This document shows, in pieces, positions 47,421 through 59,809 of a stretch of DNA of 64,000 bases. The notes below the pieces were generated by a model, which had not been told where the DNA came from, searched no databases, and saw only the letters and a program-made list of their open reading frames with translations. The first letter of the stretch is position 1. Every line of letters starts with the position of its first letter. A program made the translations under genes and the position numbers. Source of the stretch: Lutjanus erythropterus (taxonomy: Eukaryota; Chordata; Actinopteri; Lutjaniformes; Lutjanidae); contig CM034613.1 of NCBI GenBank assembly GCA_020091685.1, forward strand, positions 5,511,525 through 5,575,524, given 5' to 3'.

Positions 47421-48218
47421 CAACCCCAATTTTGAAACAAAAAGGTACACCATCACAATCCCACATAATTGTATAAAGGATACTACATGGGCTCGGGAAC
47501 ACTTTTGAAAACCACTGCCAGCAAACACAGTTTGTTGCTGTCTCCACAAATGCAAGTTAAGACTCTACCATGCAAAGTGAAACCCTGCAAAGTGACAACC
47601 TGTGCTGTGGCCAGACAAGACATTTCAAATTGTTTTTGGAAATCATGGACATTGCAACCTATAGGCTTAAGAGGAAGGGAACCATCCACACTGTTACCAG
47701 CACAAACTTCAAAAGCCAACATCTGTGATGGTATGGGGGCCTTAGTGCCCATGGCATCAAGGGTCCCTTGTGACAGTGCCAAGACACCTTCTGCACGTGT
47801 TACAACAGCTTGGCTTTGTAGTAAAAGAGTGTGGGTACTAGACTGGCCTGTCTGCATTCCAGACATGTCTCCCATTGAAAACGTGTGGTGCATTATGAAG
47901 TGCAAAACATGACAACAAGACCACAAGAGAGACCTTGGACTCATAAGAAACTGAAGTGTCCTCAGTTCCCAAAAGCTTACTGAGTGTTGTTAAAAAAGGT
48001 GATGTGGCACAGTGGTAAACATACCCTGTTCAAATTCTTTTTGCAATGTGTTGCAGGCATCAAATTCAGAATGAGCATACAGTATTTCAAATAAAGAACA
48101 ATAAGGTTAATCAGTTTAAAGATTAAATATCTTGTCTTTGTACTCTATAATTTCAAATAATCGTATTCTGTTTTTAGTTACATTTTACACAACAACCCAA
48201 CTTTTGATCCAAACCAAC
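47421..48218 (+). mobile_element. Tc1-type (DD34E) remnant, copy 3
   Basis: It begins after a TA (47419-47420) with CAACCCCAATTTTGAAACAA, the family's terminal inverted repeat. It then jumps to TAAAGGATACTACATGGGCT, so the DNA-binding N-terminal part of the transposase gene is deleted. The rest runs to the 3' end of the gene (GTGTCCTCAGTTCCCAAAAG, GAGTGTTGTTAAAA) and the 3' flank (GTGTTGCAGGCATCAAATTC, TTAAATATCTTGTCTTTG), ending in a worn inverted repeat near ACAACCCAACTTT. Length is about 0.8 kb. Confidence 0.85.
47769..47912 (+). pseudogene. Tc1-type transposase, C-terminal fragment
   Basis: The in-frame stretch from CDSAKTPSARVTTAW to SPIENVW keeps the second catalytic Asp and the Glu with 34 residues between them, the Tc1 DD34E spacing. 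It ends in a stop right after IMKCKT. The open frame extends upstream to 47469, but those residues come from shifted frames. The antisense frame of 153 codons (47483-47944) is a shadow. Non-functional. Confidence 0.8.
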
Positions 48219-50039
48219 AAAAAAAAATAGGAAAATACAGCTGAATAAAAAGACAAGAAGTAGAGCCTCAGCATGAACGCTGTAAGATGTATCCCAGAAC
48301 ACTTGAACCTTCTGAGTTCAAGTTACACTAGACATCTAATTCTGCTGTCATGTAATTTCGCAGTGTTTCGGCTAACTATCATAATAAGACTATATTGACA
48401 TTTAACTTTAAGTCACGGCACATTCAGCTGAATATCACAACATCTCTGACCTGAGTAATGACCCTGGTCGATACTGTAAAAATGCACAAAGTACAACAAT
48501 CATGCCATGACAGCCTGCATAATGACAATGATTCCACATAATGGCTTCACAATTATCTCCAAGGGTCACAGATTGCAGAGAAGAGCAGGAACACATTAAA
48601 GAGAATCACATTAAAATGGTTGTAGCTTGCGGTTAGCGAAGGGAGAGAGACTAGCTTCAAACAAATTCATTATTTAGTTGAGAATGGCTACGGAGGGGGG
48701 GCACAGTAGGGGATAGGAATCACTGGAAAGCAAACACTGTGCTGGAAGGGTATTATGGGATAGGCTGAGCAATTAGATGATGCTAAGAATACAGAGCTTA
48801 CAGCTTGCACCAACACACAGTTGGTGGGTGTTCATTACCATGTGCGTATGTTTGCACACATAAATGAGGCAAACAAATAAGATACCAATTTGTGCACCAC
48901 GTCCATGTTCCAGAGATATACCTTGTTTTGCAGCAAATCACAAGTGCGACACCCCTTATAAACTTCACTCGTCTGAAAGAGGAGTTTGGTTGGTGACTGT
49001 GATAGCTCTCGGGAAACCCAAACCACCCCCGTGGCTGTAAATCTCGCCTGCAGCCATCACAGCCACGAGGTGTGACAACTTAGGACGCAGCCCTGACAGA
49101 CACAAATTCCCCTGTCCTGCTCTGAATTATTTCAACTTTTCTGAGATTGGGGGGGTGACAAAATGTCTCTCGGTGACAAAATGTGTTACGGCATTACACA
49201 GAAGACTAAAAATGGCATAAGGGGAGAGAAAGATGATCAATGTGGCAGGAGATGGGGAGACATGTGAGAGGGGCGCCTAAAGCTGAAAAAGAAGAGTCCT
49301 CTTTCAGCTTTTTACTTTAGTGCCATCAGTGTAACCTATTGTCAACCAGGTGAAGGGCTGCAACTTTGAAAGGCTGCAAATGGCACCAAACCAATGCCTT
49401 ACTGACGCTGAAGACTCAGTAGCCTCTTCTGGGCTCACATCGGAGATTTACGGTGTTGAGGAGCTGTCATGAAAAAACAGTAGACTCTGCTAGTTTGAGT
49501 CCGTGGGGATGTGGTATGTACAGTGGCAATTCCCTTTATCCCCTCTCAGGCACATAGAAATGATTTCACAAGTGTCCCAGTTAACTTCAGACAAGTTTCT
49601 CAAGGGGAAGCTCTCAAGACAGACAGAGGGATTTTAGGTAGCTTAACTCTCAATAATCATATTGGAAATTCTCCCTTTTTTTTCTACAACCCCCAAGTAC
49701 TCACTGAGATGATCAGAGGCTGTTGTGCCAAAGATGGCCACTGAGTATACCATTAGATGGGGAATTTACAGAAGCAACACATTTATCAGAAGATGGGGCT
49801 AGCACTGACAAGGACTGTGGCACATGCGGTATTAGTCCCTTTTCATTTAAAACAGTGAAAAGATGAATGACAATTCTTATTCCGGCTCTATTCTGCTCTA
49901 ACAAGATAACTAAAATCCTATTTTTATTCCTATTTGATCATTTTGGGATATTCCATTGATGGAAAGTGAAAAATGGGGTCAGTTAGAGAAAGAGAGACCG
50001 ACTGACCGCATGTGGTTCACCACCACGTACCAAGTTCTG
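48219..50039. other. non-coding stretch, nothing recognised
   Basis: No gene or repeat terminus recognised. Confidence 0.45.
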
Positions 50040-50500
50040 CCAGTAAGCCAGCTTGAATAAAGAAGGGTTAGCAGCCCAGGGGCTTCAGGTCCCATTTGTA
50101 GAGGCACTGATCTGGGCTTTTAGTCCAGCCAGCTCAGCCTACATCCAGCCTGGGTGAAAGGGATAATCATGGAGCTTTGGATCTCCACTACTCCCAAGAC
50201 CCTTTGTATGATTCACCGTCTGCCCAGGCAAGTCAAACCAATCCCAGGCATGTCGCTGGCCGGAGCCCGTCTAATGATAGAAAAAAAAAAACAACATCCT
50301 GCCGATGAATGATGAAGTCATTAAATGAAGCCGTGGGGAAGAGGGAGATTGAGGTGGGCCCTTGTGAGTGTTGCACAGGCCTTGTAATTTGTATATGTGC
50401 ATATCAGTGACAAGGGAACAATGGTAAGGTTGAAACCCATAAGCCTGTTCGACTGTGACAGGCCACTGAGTGCTTAATGGAGTTCCCAGGCAATGCTTTA
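50040..50500. promoter_or_regulatory. candidate conserved non-coding element
   Basis: A repeat-free block of balanced composition (for example GGCTTTTAGTCCAGCCAGC and AAGCCTGTTCGACTGTGAC) without an open frame of note. It resembles a conserved non-coding element in texture only. Confidence 0.14.
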
Positions 50501-52601
50501 CTATGGCTACCTGAAAGTGCTTCATCGTAAGCAAAATGCAAATATGTGAATAATCTGCTAGAGGATATTTTTCAATGTGAAGCCATGGTAGAAGCAGCAG
50601 TGACAGCCTGAGCTGAGTTTTTCCCCTTGTAACAGGAAGTAAGACAAAGAGTTTGCCTTCAGCACCATACTTTATACCTTGGCAGGATAAAACACTGCAT
50701 CACCACCACTAGGGAAACTATCAAAATGTGACTAAGATTAATCTTCAACAGAATACAAAAAAAACTTTTAATCATCAAAGCTAGATGTTATGAAACTGAC
50801 TTGAGAAAAGAGCAGGGGAACTTTGTGATAAGGCAATTATTATTATTAAAATAATGTGGCAGCTCATGTGAAAATGGTAAGCATACCACCTTCAATGTGT
50901 CTTGATGCCTGCTGTGACAAAATCATTACAATGATTCTATTTAGAAACATGGAAAATTTACTCAGGGTCACTTCAAGAAGTGTCACTTATGCCCTCTGTC
51001 CTATTTCACAGGGCTTTCTCAAAAGGTAACTGGCCATTCGGAAACTTGGCCTGACCAGTCGCGTTTTGGCAGGCTGTGATTCTTTCGCCACCCAAAATAA
51101 ACGGCCTGAGCTCACCGCTGGAAGGCATAATCGCAGAGCCGGAGAGAGGAGTGTATCAAAGCAAGGAGGAGGGGGGATGGGGGGGTGGGCGCAAAGAGCC
51201 AAATCAATTGGGAAACATTTCTGTGCTCTAAAATAATCATTTAACATATGGGACTGTGAAAGAAAAAACAAAACAAAAATATAACCCTCAGGACGAGAGA
51301 GAGGCAAAGCTGTCTCCTTTCAGCTATATGCTACAAAATTGATGCCTTTGATTTCTGGAACTAAAGATGACAATATTTAATTTCTTGAACACAGTGCTGA
51401 ACACAGAAATGGTGGCTCCTTATCAACATAAAGAGGCTTTGATGGCGTGATGGCGTGTATGTGTTCTTTTAACACTAAGGAACAAAAACTAAAAACATTT
51501 ATATACATTTTTGTATTGAGAGGATGCAGCCCATTCTCATTTGCAAATTGTAAAATACAGTCATTTTGTCATACCCCTTGGTGACTTATAAAGAGGCACA
51601 AGGTACACATTAGTGGCTGCATGAGAAGCTCCAGGTTTTCAATGCAGTATAAAGAGCAGAAAAGTCTGCATATAGAGGAGGCAGGGTGGCTGGATGGCTC
51701 AAACAAACAGGACCAGCCAAGATGTAATTAAAAGTTTTAAGGTACATAATGCTTCAGGAGTCTTTCGACTTGCTTCATGTACCTCATGCGATGTACACAA
51801 TACAACGTACTTATTTCAACCAATTCTGGAACCAATGTGGGAGGTCTGGGGTTTCACAGACTTTATTTCATCCATTCTAGTGACTTTAGAAGAATGAAAA
51901 TAGTCAAATAATAATTAGGTCTGCACAATTTTTTGGCACCTGCAGATGACCTGTAACTGACATTTGTTCGCCAAAAAACTCGATGAGATCACAGGATTTA
52001 GCCCAACCTTGTCCAACTGGTAACATTAGAATCTCAGAAAAAAAATGTGCTAATTTCCTTTCAAATTTTAAATATGAAACAGGAATTGTTCTGCGCAGGA
52101 CGTCTGAAATTTGCTTTCTGCATCTTAGCACTTTCCACTTCTCACTAAAAGTGATCATTTTGACAAACCACAATCTTTCTCTAACCCTAACTGCTTTATT
52201 ATTGTCTGTTCTGAAACAATAGACTTTTAGAGTCGCAAAGCTTATACATGCTATTTAGTGCTAGGAATTTGTCAGAAATTGGAAGAAATATAGGAGAACT
52301 GTGATCCTGAGAGGAAACCGGAAGAGGGCAATAAAAACCTCGGAAGTCTCCCAGGAAAATTGGGTGGGTTTTCCAAAACTTAACCAAGTAGTTTTGGTGC
52401 CTAAACCTACCAAAACGGTGGCCATTTGATATGTTAACTTCATGCTAAAAAGGTTTTCTAGCCACAGCTTTTATAGCCTCTAAAAGGGCTGGCATCGCAT
52501 GAGACACCAAAGGGCGACATAAAGCTGCATCGGCATTCTGCTAGCTGGAATGAAAACTTTTCGCAACTTGGCCAATGTTCAGCTAATGAAAGCATACATC
52601 C
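50501..52601. other. non-coding stretch, nothing recognised
   Basis: No gene recognised. Overlapping open frames at 51904-52222 on both strands have no recognisable content. Confidence 0.45.
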
Positions 52602-53057
52602 ATGAAAGCCATTACAGTACACAGAGGGAGGGCAAAAAGGTTAAAAAAAGCAATATGCCTACAAGGCCATTCAGCTGCAGTGAGTTCTCTCCTCTTCACC
52701 TCCATCTCTGAGTTTCCTCGGTCTGGCATTGGACTTCGTAGGGTAAGTACTATTCTCCCACTTGTGTGTGTGCATGTGTGTGTATGTGTGTGTAGATGTT
52801 TGTGGTTGACAGTCATGCTGTCAATGTCACCTAGCCCTGTGTGTTTATCGACACTTACCACAGAATACCTGTCACTTTTTTAAACTTTACAGGCTTCAAC
52901 ATCTGCAGAAGGGTCATCATGGACTGTATCTGTACCTCTGTGTGTCTGAGTGTGTGTGCATACACTAGAAGAAGGTGGACTCCCTGGCGATTGAGTGACA
53001 GGCTGGATTTATTTGTGCCGCCCAGCTTTGACGAGGGCATCATTACAACAATGCCAG
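52602..53057 (+). other. weak candidate two-exon unit with a 150-bp intron
   Basis: An open segment starting at ATG 52602 ends at a strong donor (GTAGG then GTAAGTAC) at 52743. A pyrimidine-rich acceptor (TTTTTAAACTTTACAG) ends at 52892. A second open segment runs to a CCAG/GTATGA donor at 53058. The implied intron of 150 bp has a typical fish size. If exon 1 is read from its ATG, the junction is phase 0 and the frame closes after 18 codons of exon 2, so a protein is doubtful. The peptides match nothing I know. TG microsatellite sequence occupies part of the intron. It could be a non-coding transcript or chance. Confidence 0.12.
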
Positions 53058-53068
53058 GTATGATGGTT

Positions 53069-53085
53069 AAAAAAAAAAAAAAAAA
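53069..53085 (+). repeat. A17 homopolymer
   Basis: Run of 17 A, followed by AG-rich sequence. Confidence 0.9.
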
Positions 53086-53768
53086 GAAACTGAAGAAAGC
53101 TCTAAAGACAAAACAAAAGAAGAGCTTGACTTTATCCCATCAGTTCAGAGCTTTTTCATTTTAAAAATCCCCAAGAATACCAGATCCTTCCTCATTACCA
53201 TAAAAGGCTGAGGCGGCAAAACGCGTTGAAATGAGCAGAAAAATATTAACACGCTCAATATCCATTAGACCAAGTAGCCCTGGAGAACTGAAAAACTGCT
53301 TATCTTTAAATAAGAACTCAAGTAACTGTGACAGGCAATTTACTGATCATAATAATGTAAGTCTGAAACATGACACTGTAACTGTAACAGCTATGTAACT
53401 GACAACTCTATTTATATCCCAGGCTGAGTTTGGAGGATGACTCTTTTTCTGACTAGTGTTGTGTTACTCTGAGAGCACGAAGATGTCAATAAGATGGGTT
53501 TGGCTGGTGAAAGCCATTGATCCAAAACAGAGGAGAGGAAACATGAGAAAGACACAGCAACAGTGAGGAGGAGAGAGACATCCAGTAAATACAGTCAAAA
53601 GAATGAGAGTTAGGGAGCATCTAAGTGGGAAATCAGTAACGCCCAACCTTTGATTCAGAATTTATGTGGTAAATGGCACGTGACCAGTTGCAATTTTTAA
53701 TGAAGTCGATTGTCAAGTGGAAGTGTCAGACTTTTCCATAATTGTATTTATTAAAAATTAGAATTAGG
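53086..53768. other. non-coding stretch, nothing recognised
   Basis: No gene or repeat terminus recognised. Confidence 0.4.
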
Positions 53769-54403
53769 CAGAGGTGTGACCAGGTCATTGTTTTACAGGT
53801 TACAAATAAATCTCACATCTTTCCATTCCAGCCCGAGTCAAGACAGGCAAGTCCAAAGTCAAGTCCCACCCCTAAACTCTGAGTCCTAAACAAGTCATAA
53901 TGCGCTCTTCACTTAATGTAATGCCTTTTTAACAACAGTGCCTTGACTTATTCTTCTTGACCTTTGTGCAACTTCAAATGTCAAAAGTTAGAAGTTGTTT
54001 CATCTCTGTCTGTAATTTTCAACCTGTTTTGCACTGCATAGCAAACCAGCTTATCTTTGGTACCTTTGGTTCCAACCAGATCTCAGTAACATTATGTCAG
54101 TTCTTCATGTTTCTTCCCTGCAGTTTTATTGGATGCTGTCAGATTAGTTCAAACAAAGTAGATGTGGGAAATTAAGTATCAGCTTGCTGAGAGTGAATAG
54201 CGGCACACTTTTTGAGTAACAGACTTTTAAATCTTTGGGCTTAGAGGAAGGTATCAATATTTTCAAGTCAAAAAGCTCAAGTCCAAGTGAAGTGACAAGT
54301 ACTTTGTGTTTAAGCCCAAGTTGAGCTGCAAGCCCCGTTTGATTAAGTCGAGTCTAAAGGCATCAAATTTGTCCAAGTCATGTGACTCCAGTCCACACCT
54401 GTA
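53769..54403. mobile_element. non-autonomous hAT-like element, both ends present
   Basis: The ends CAGAGGTGTGACC and, inverted, TACAGGTGTGGAC form short terminal inverted repeats. The flanking octamers GAATTAGG (53761-53768) and GAATTCAG (54404-54411) agree at 6 of 8 positions, as expected of a worn hAT target duplication. Both arms are rich in CAAGTC/GAGTC words (GCAAGTCCAAAGTCAAGTCC left, CAAGTCCAAGTGAAGTGAC right). These are the mark of a common fish hAT-derived element. The interior CTTGACCTTTGTGCAACTTC is also typical. It is 635 bp with no transposase. Confidence 0.7.
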
Positions 54404-54411
54404 GAATTCAG

Positions 54412-56169
54412 TCTGATGAGGTCCAAAATGTAATAGTAGTCTGTTAAAATACTGGATAGCTCGAAGCGTCATGCCAATAAGTTTTCATACTGGAGCTCTT
54501 TTGGGGTGCGGATCTTATTTTCTCTTTTTATGCTTTCATATTTGGTATCCAGGCCCCAACCCACTGGGCCTCGGGGATGTGTGTGTCTTTTTCTCATACG
54601 GTTTTAAATGATAAAAACTGTCTATTAATATTTTCAGAAAATCCAGGTTATAATACTACAGGGTGATAATATTGAACAGAGAAAAGCACCTTCAAAATGG
54701 AAAAATTTGCTTGATACGTGATTTAATTTTGATTCATTTTAGCCAGATTCATGTGCCATGGCCTGCTGAGTACTGCAACCACCACATCTGTTTAACTAGT
54801 TCAACTAGTTTCATTGATGGTTAGCAGTTAGCAGCTATGATGAAACCTTTCATAAATCACATATCCCTTGACCTATATTATAGCATACAAGTTATAAATT
54901 GCCAAGAGCCTTTCCCAGCTCACGCTGGCAAGAGAGACAAATAACCATTCACACATTTTAAAGTCACAGATTCATTAAACCTGCACGTTTTTGGGCGTTT
55001 GGATGAAACCAGAGCAAGCACCCACAGAAAACTCATGTTAATACAAGAACATGCAAAACTAGAAATACAGCTCAATCTTATTTAACTCTCTCCAATAAAA
55101 AAAAATAAATCAGAAAAATCAGATTAAAATAAATCCTCTATGATGAATCACTGGAGTTCCAACACTCAGCATCACACTCCACCAGAAGGCCAGTAATGGC
55201 AGCTGGTAGCTTAGTCCTCTAGTTGTTGACTCACTGAAGAGGCCCTCAACGCGGCTTAAGGTAAATGACTCCACATGGCACGGCTGGACTCAAAGTGTAA
55301 ACACACACAAACAACGCAGCTGTAAAAGCGATCAGTCATAGTGACAGTGAGGCTTATCAGAGATGGAGGGCTAAGTTAAGTGGTATGAGCTCGCAGCAGA
55401 TGGTAGTAGGATTGCAGCTCACGAGACATCATGTCTGGCTGAGGAATCTGTGTGCATGTGTTTCAAGGAACCAATTGTTCTCCACTTTGGAGAGTCAAGC
55501 CAGAAAATAATCAAAAATACACAAACTTACTCACAAAAAAAAGGAACTTAACAAGAAATTGATATATTCAGTATAGTCTAGTATAAAAGGTCCTTTACAC
55601 AGCAGGACAAGCTTGGTGGTGCATGTGTGTGTCTGGCTGCACGTGTTTTTACACAGTAAGTGACCATCTGTCCTGTTGTGACTCAGCAGTTCTGTTGGGC
55701 TTTTCTACCCCTTTTATACAATCCTTAAACTGCAATCACCACCCTACCTCAAAGCGACCTGACTAAATGTGTAGTGTTGCCTTTCTCTGTGTGTGTGATG
55801 AACACAATTTACCCTATCTGCCCCTAAACTCACTGATTCACCCTCTAATTAATGTAGGTGAGGTTCCAACTGTGAATCATACCCGGAGCAAAACTGTGTT
55901 TGCTTCAGGAGCGGAGTAAAAATAAATAAATGAGCAGAATAGAATTTTTTAATATCATATCCACCCTTCCACCTTAGGACTAACATTTAATGCTCACAAT
56001 TCAAGCGAGAAAGTGTTTGGATATAAACTAGAATATGGAAACAAAACAATTCACACATTCCCCGCACATATGCTCAGATTTTTAAGAAAGTTGCACAGGA
56101 GGCGACTCAGTTGAGTTTGTGTACCACCGACACCTGTCTTTGTCATTTCCTATTATCTCCTTTTAACAG
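54412..56169. other. non-coding stretch, nothing recognised
   Basis: No gene or repeat terminus recognised over about 1.7 kb. Confidence 0.45.
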
Positions 56170-56268
56170 GCATCTTCCTCTATGTGTGAAAACGCTTTCG
56201 CCACTCTGTGACCAAGCCAAGGGAACTGATAATATTGTTACAAACGCTGCAACAACAGTAAGGAAAAG
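56170..56268 (+). other. very weak candidate exon
   Basis: The strong acceptor TTATCTCCTTTTAACAG ends at 56169 and an AAAAG/GTGTGA donor follows at 56269, bounding 99 bp. An alternative donor ACA/GTAAGG lies at 56258. One plus-strand frame is open (CDQAKGTDNIVTNAATTV in the middle), with no recognised similarity. Probably chance. Confidence 0.08.
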
Positions 56269-57179
56269 GTGTGAATCCCAGTTTGAAAGATGCTGGGTTT
56301 GGAAAAGTTACAGCGTGTTACTGCTGGATAGTGACAATATGCGAGGCCCGAGCTGTGACCAGCTATAGAAATACAAGCATGTGTAGTATTCTGCTGTCAC
56401 AGTGTGAAAGCAGGATGCGTGTGGAGCCCACACATGACCAAACACCTACTGGAATTGCAATTCGGGTCCATTAAATGGACTTTGAAGTGTTCAGAACATT
56501 AAATTTACTTGTGTATTAATGTCACACGTTCATACTGTAAACTGCATTGCAATCTGGGAGAAAAGTAACAGCACTTTAAAAGAACAGCATTACTTGCAGG
56601 AGTCTTGTGTAAATTTTACTGTAAACAGCTAAGCATCTTTTGAAGGTGAACGAAAAGTGTGGGAAAATTTAAATGTTGCCCTGTGTGCTGCATTGAAAAG
56701 AGATCTTTCACAGAAGTAACCACTTTTATTCTGCCTTAAAGAATCAAAATATTAGCAAATGGCTTACCATTATCCTTGTCAAGGAATGCCGAGCATTGGG
56801 TTTTGTTATTCAGATTATTAACTTTTCTGCGTCATTCTTAAGAGATTTAAGAGAGAATCGACATGCGAAAGAACATCAGAGCTTCTTACTTGTAACTTAA
56901 AATATACTTTAAACGGCATATATACACGAATAACCTTATAAACAGAGCTTTTATAGACCTAACTTTGTAATGAACTGAAAGAAACATTTCAAACCAGAAC
57001 CTCATGTTGATAAACTGTCATGTATTATAAATGACAGTTTTATGGCTTTTGTGGTCCCATTCCTCATTTTTATGTACAAGTATTGATATTTTTTTAATCT
57101 CACAGGGCATTTGCAATATTTTACATATCATCGATTTTTGTTGTGTGCATTTATTATTGTGTCTGTCATACCACTGGGT
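56269..57179. other. non-coding stretch, nothing recognised
   Basis: AT-rich, with no gene or repeat terminus recognised. Confidence 0.4.
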
Positions 57180-57255
57180 TGCCTTGTAGGTTTACATACT
57201 GTATTATTGCCCCCTTAGGGACAATAAGGTACATCTTATTCTATCTTATATTAAT
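57180..57255 (+). mobile_element. possible LINE 3' tail fragment
   Basis: TTGCCCCCTTAGGGACAATA followed by AGGTACATCTTATTCTATCT and a TATTAATG end resembles the 3' tail of fish LINEs, which typically end GGGACAATAAAG plus a short TCTTA/TCTA repeat. Only the tail is present. The match is short and rests on recall of the family. Confidence 0.38.
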
Positions 57256-59079
57256 GTGCATACTGATGTGCATCTGAATGGTGATGCTATGTCTTAGCCT
57301 AAATAAAAATGAACAGACTAGAGGGTAATTAGGAATCCTTCAGCTGAATAAAAGAATTCAAATCGAGCAAGAGTTTTGTAATTGCCACTTCTACATGGAC
57401 AATCTTACACAGAAACACACGAATGTTGCATGCTCTATATGCATGCATAAAGGATAAACCACATGGAGCTTCCTAGAATAAGAATCTTGAAATCACCACT
57501 GTTATCCTGGAGCCTATCCTGGTTTCCATCATTACAGTTTTACAGTTCCTAATGGCATACTTGGGAATAACATGGGGTGCAACATTTATGCTGCTTCTAC
57601 AGGCTGGTTTATAACTATAATACAAAGCTTTCCCTTGAGTGTGAATGTGGATACATACAGAATGGTACTGTAGGCTTCATTTAGGGTGGTTGTAACATAT
57701 AAGAACACGTTCTATGACTTCAAATAGAAGACGTTTTTTAAAAGAGTGTTGCTCCACCTAGAAATACTAACCAGACAGTCGCACAATCGCACAGCAATGC
57801 CAACAGTTTTATTATGTTACTCGTGAAAATGTGTACTACAAAACAAAACATTTTGTTCCTGCTGTTAAGGGCTGTTTTTAAAGGCTTTTATTGTTGTGCA
57901 CGAAGCGCTGCTCTCTGCTGTGCTATTGTGTTGCTGATTACCCTGAAGGCATGGCAATGCTACCTCATGTTTTGATGTGTAACTGTGATTTTTACTGTTA
58001 AATAATAACCACTGTAGCACAACAAATACAATCTCTGCACAAAACTTCAAGATACTCAAATGATAAGCCCCGAGGTGTACGCATTAAACAAGGGAATACA
58101 CACACAGCAAGCACACGCATCCCTGACATGCAACGTGCACACAAATTGACACCAAGAAAACAGCACAGCCTAAGGCGCGCTGCACCTTCACAGGTACCTC
58201 TGACCTGCTGAGGAGTTCTGACCTGAAAAGATGATCTGATATGAAACCACAAAGCATCTTCTTGTGTCTCCTCCACAGCATGATGTCTCTAAGACAGCTG
58301 GATCAGTATGGTCAACAACAAAGCCAGCAGTGAGTGAGACACAGACATTGCTTTGCTGTGAAAGTTATTTACCAGAATGAGATGACATATTGCTGGATTT
58401 TTACTAGGTCAGAAAAGTGTGGTTGGCACGGCTTTTCCTCCAGAATGATATCTTGTTGAATCATGCAGCTGCCTGACATGTGGATAAAGTAAATCTAAGT
58501 ATTCACATGGGTGAGTAAGTTCAAAATGCAGAAGTGTGGCTGCACAGTGTGACAGAAATAGAAACCGTACATTAATAAAGCATTTCATGACAAGTTTGTC
58601 CCTGTTCAACTCTGTCAAGTGGCTGAAAACACACAGTACAGTCGGCTGCATTGATTAACCTGGGTAGAGGCAACATATTCAAGGCACAAAGATAGATTAG
58701 GACTTCAGTATGAGATGTAAAACATCAATAGAAAGACATGCTGTCTGGTCTCTGATGCTTTTAAAGCGGCAACACTGAGTCAGGTACTGTATGTCTGCAG
58801 CTCAGAGAAAATCCAAATGGGTCTGAACTCCAAATGGACATTACACAACTATTCTCATTTTTCAGCTGAGTGCAGGCACACTCCCCTTGGCTGTGCTCAA
58901 GTGGCTCCCTGTTGGATTTATTATAATGTACTTCAATTCTGTGTCAACTCTCCGCCATCTAGTTTCTTTTCCAATATCTCTCCTGCTCGGAGGTGTGTGC
59001 CTATATTATTCCCTGTCAGCTGTGAGATCCTAGCATGTCGAGGTCTCTGGGTTGCATCAGTACTGTCAATATATTGAGC
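57256..59079. other. non-coding stretch, nothing recognised
   Basis: No gene recognised. Overlapping minus-strand frames at 57998-58281 have no recognisable domains. Confidence 0.45.
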
Positions 59080-59809
59080 ACGAGTGATTCAAAACAAGTT
59101 GGAACATTGTACAAAACTAGGTAATAGAATGCAATCCTCCTTTACTTATATTCAGTTGAATACAGTACAAAGACAAGATATCTAATCTTCAAACTGATAA
59201 AGTTGTAGAATGCTCAAAAAACATCTGTTTGGAACATTTCAGAGGTAAACAGGTTAAGCGATGATAGTTGACAGTGTCAGGACTGAATGAAATGGGCATC
59301 CTGGAAAAGGCTCAGCTGTTCACGAGCATGGACGGGGCGAGGCTCATCCAGACACCGTCTATATCGGGGACGTCCGTGCTTATTTCAGCGAGAAAATTCA
59401 AAGCCACATTCTGCATGTTGCAACTTTTTGGCTTCGTAGCAGAAGAGTTCGGGTACTAGACTTGCCAGTCTGCGGTCCAGACCTGTCCCACTGCAACTGT
59501 TTGGCAAATTTAGACTATTAAGAAAGAATGGGGAAGAATTTTGCTTTTCAAAACGTCAACTATTAGTGTCCTCAGTTCCCAAACACTTACTGAGTGTTGT
59601 CATACTTTTTTTGAAGGTACTGCAGGGACAAAAATTCAGAGTGAGTGTGCATTTATAAAAAACAGTAAAGTTTATTGGTTTGAATATTAAATATATTGTC
59701 TTTGCACTCTATTTAATTTAATTTAGTTAAAAAATGACTTTCAAATCACTGTCATCTGTTTTAATTTGGTTGACAGAGTGTCCCAACTTTCATTGGAATC
59801 GGGGTTGTA
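59080..59809 (+). mobile_element. Tc1-type (DD34E) remnant, copy 4, most nearly end-to-end
   Basis: The left end (GATTCAAAACAAGTTGGAAC) and the right end (TCCCAACTTTCATTGGAATC, then GGGGTTGTA at 59801-59809) are the family's inverted repeats. The 5' leader (GGAACATTTCAGAGGTAAAC, AGGCTCAGCTGTTCACGAGC) and the transposase start ATGGACGGGGCGAGG are present. A deletion then joins the start codon region almost directly to the second catalytic motif region (GGGACGTCCGTGCTTATTTC). The 3' part (GTGTCCTCAGTTCCCAAACA, GAGTGTTGT, TTAAATATATTGTCTTTG) is intact. Frame is lost, so there is no enzyme. Because the right end is sharp and both inverted ends survive, this deleted form could once have been mobilised in trans. 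Confidence 0.85.

Noticed and set aside
47483-47944. 153-codon minus-strand frame, the longest in the window
   Set aside because: Antisense shadow of the Tc1 transposase remnant (copy 3).
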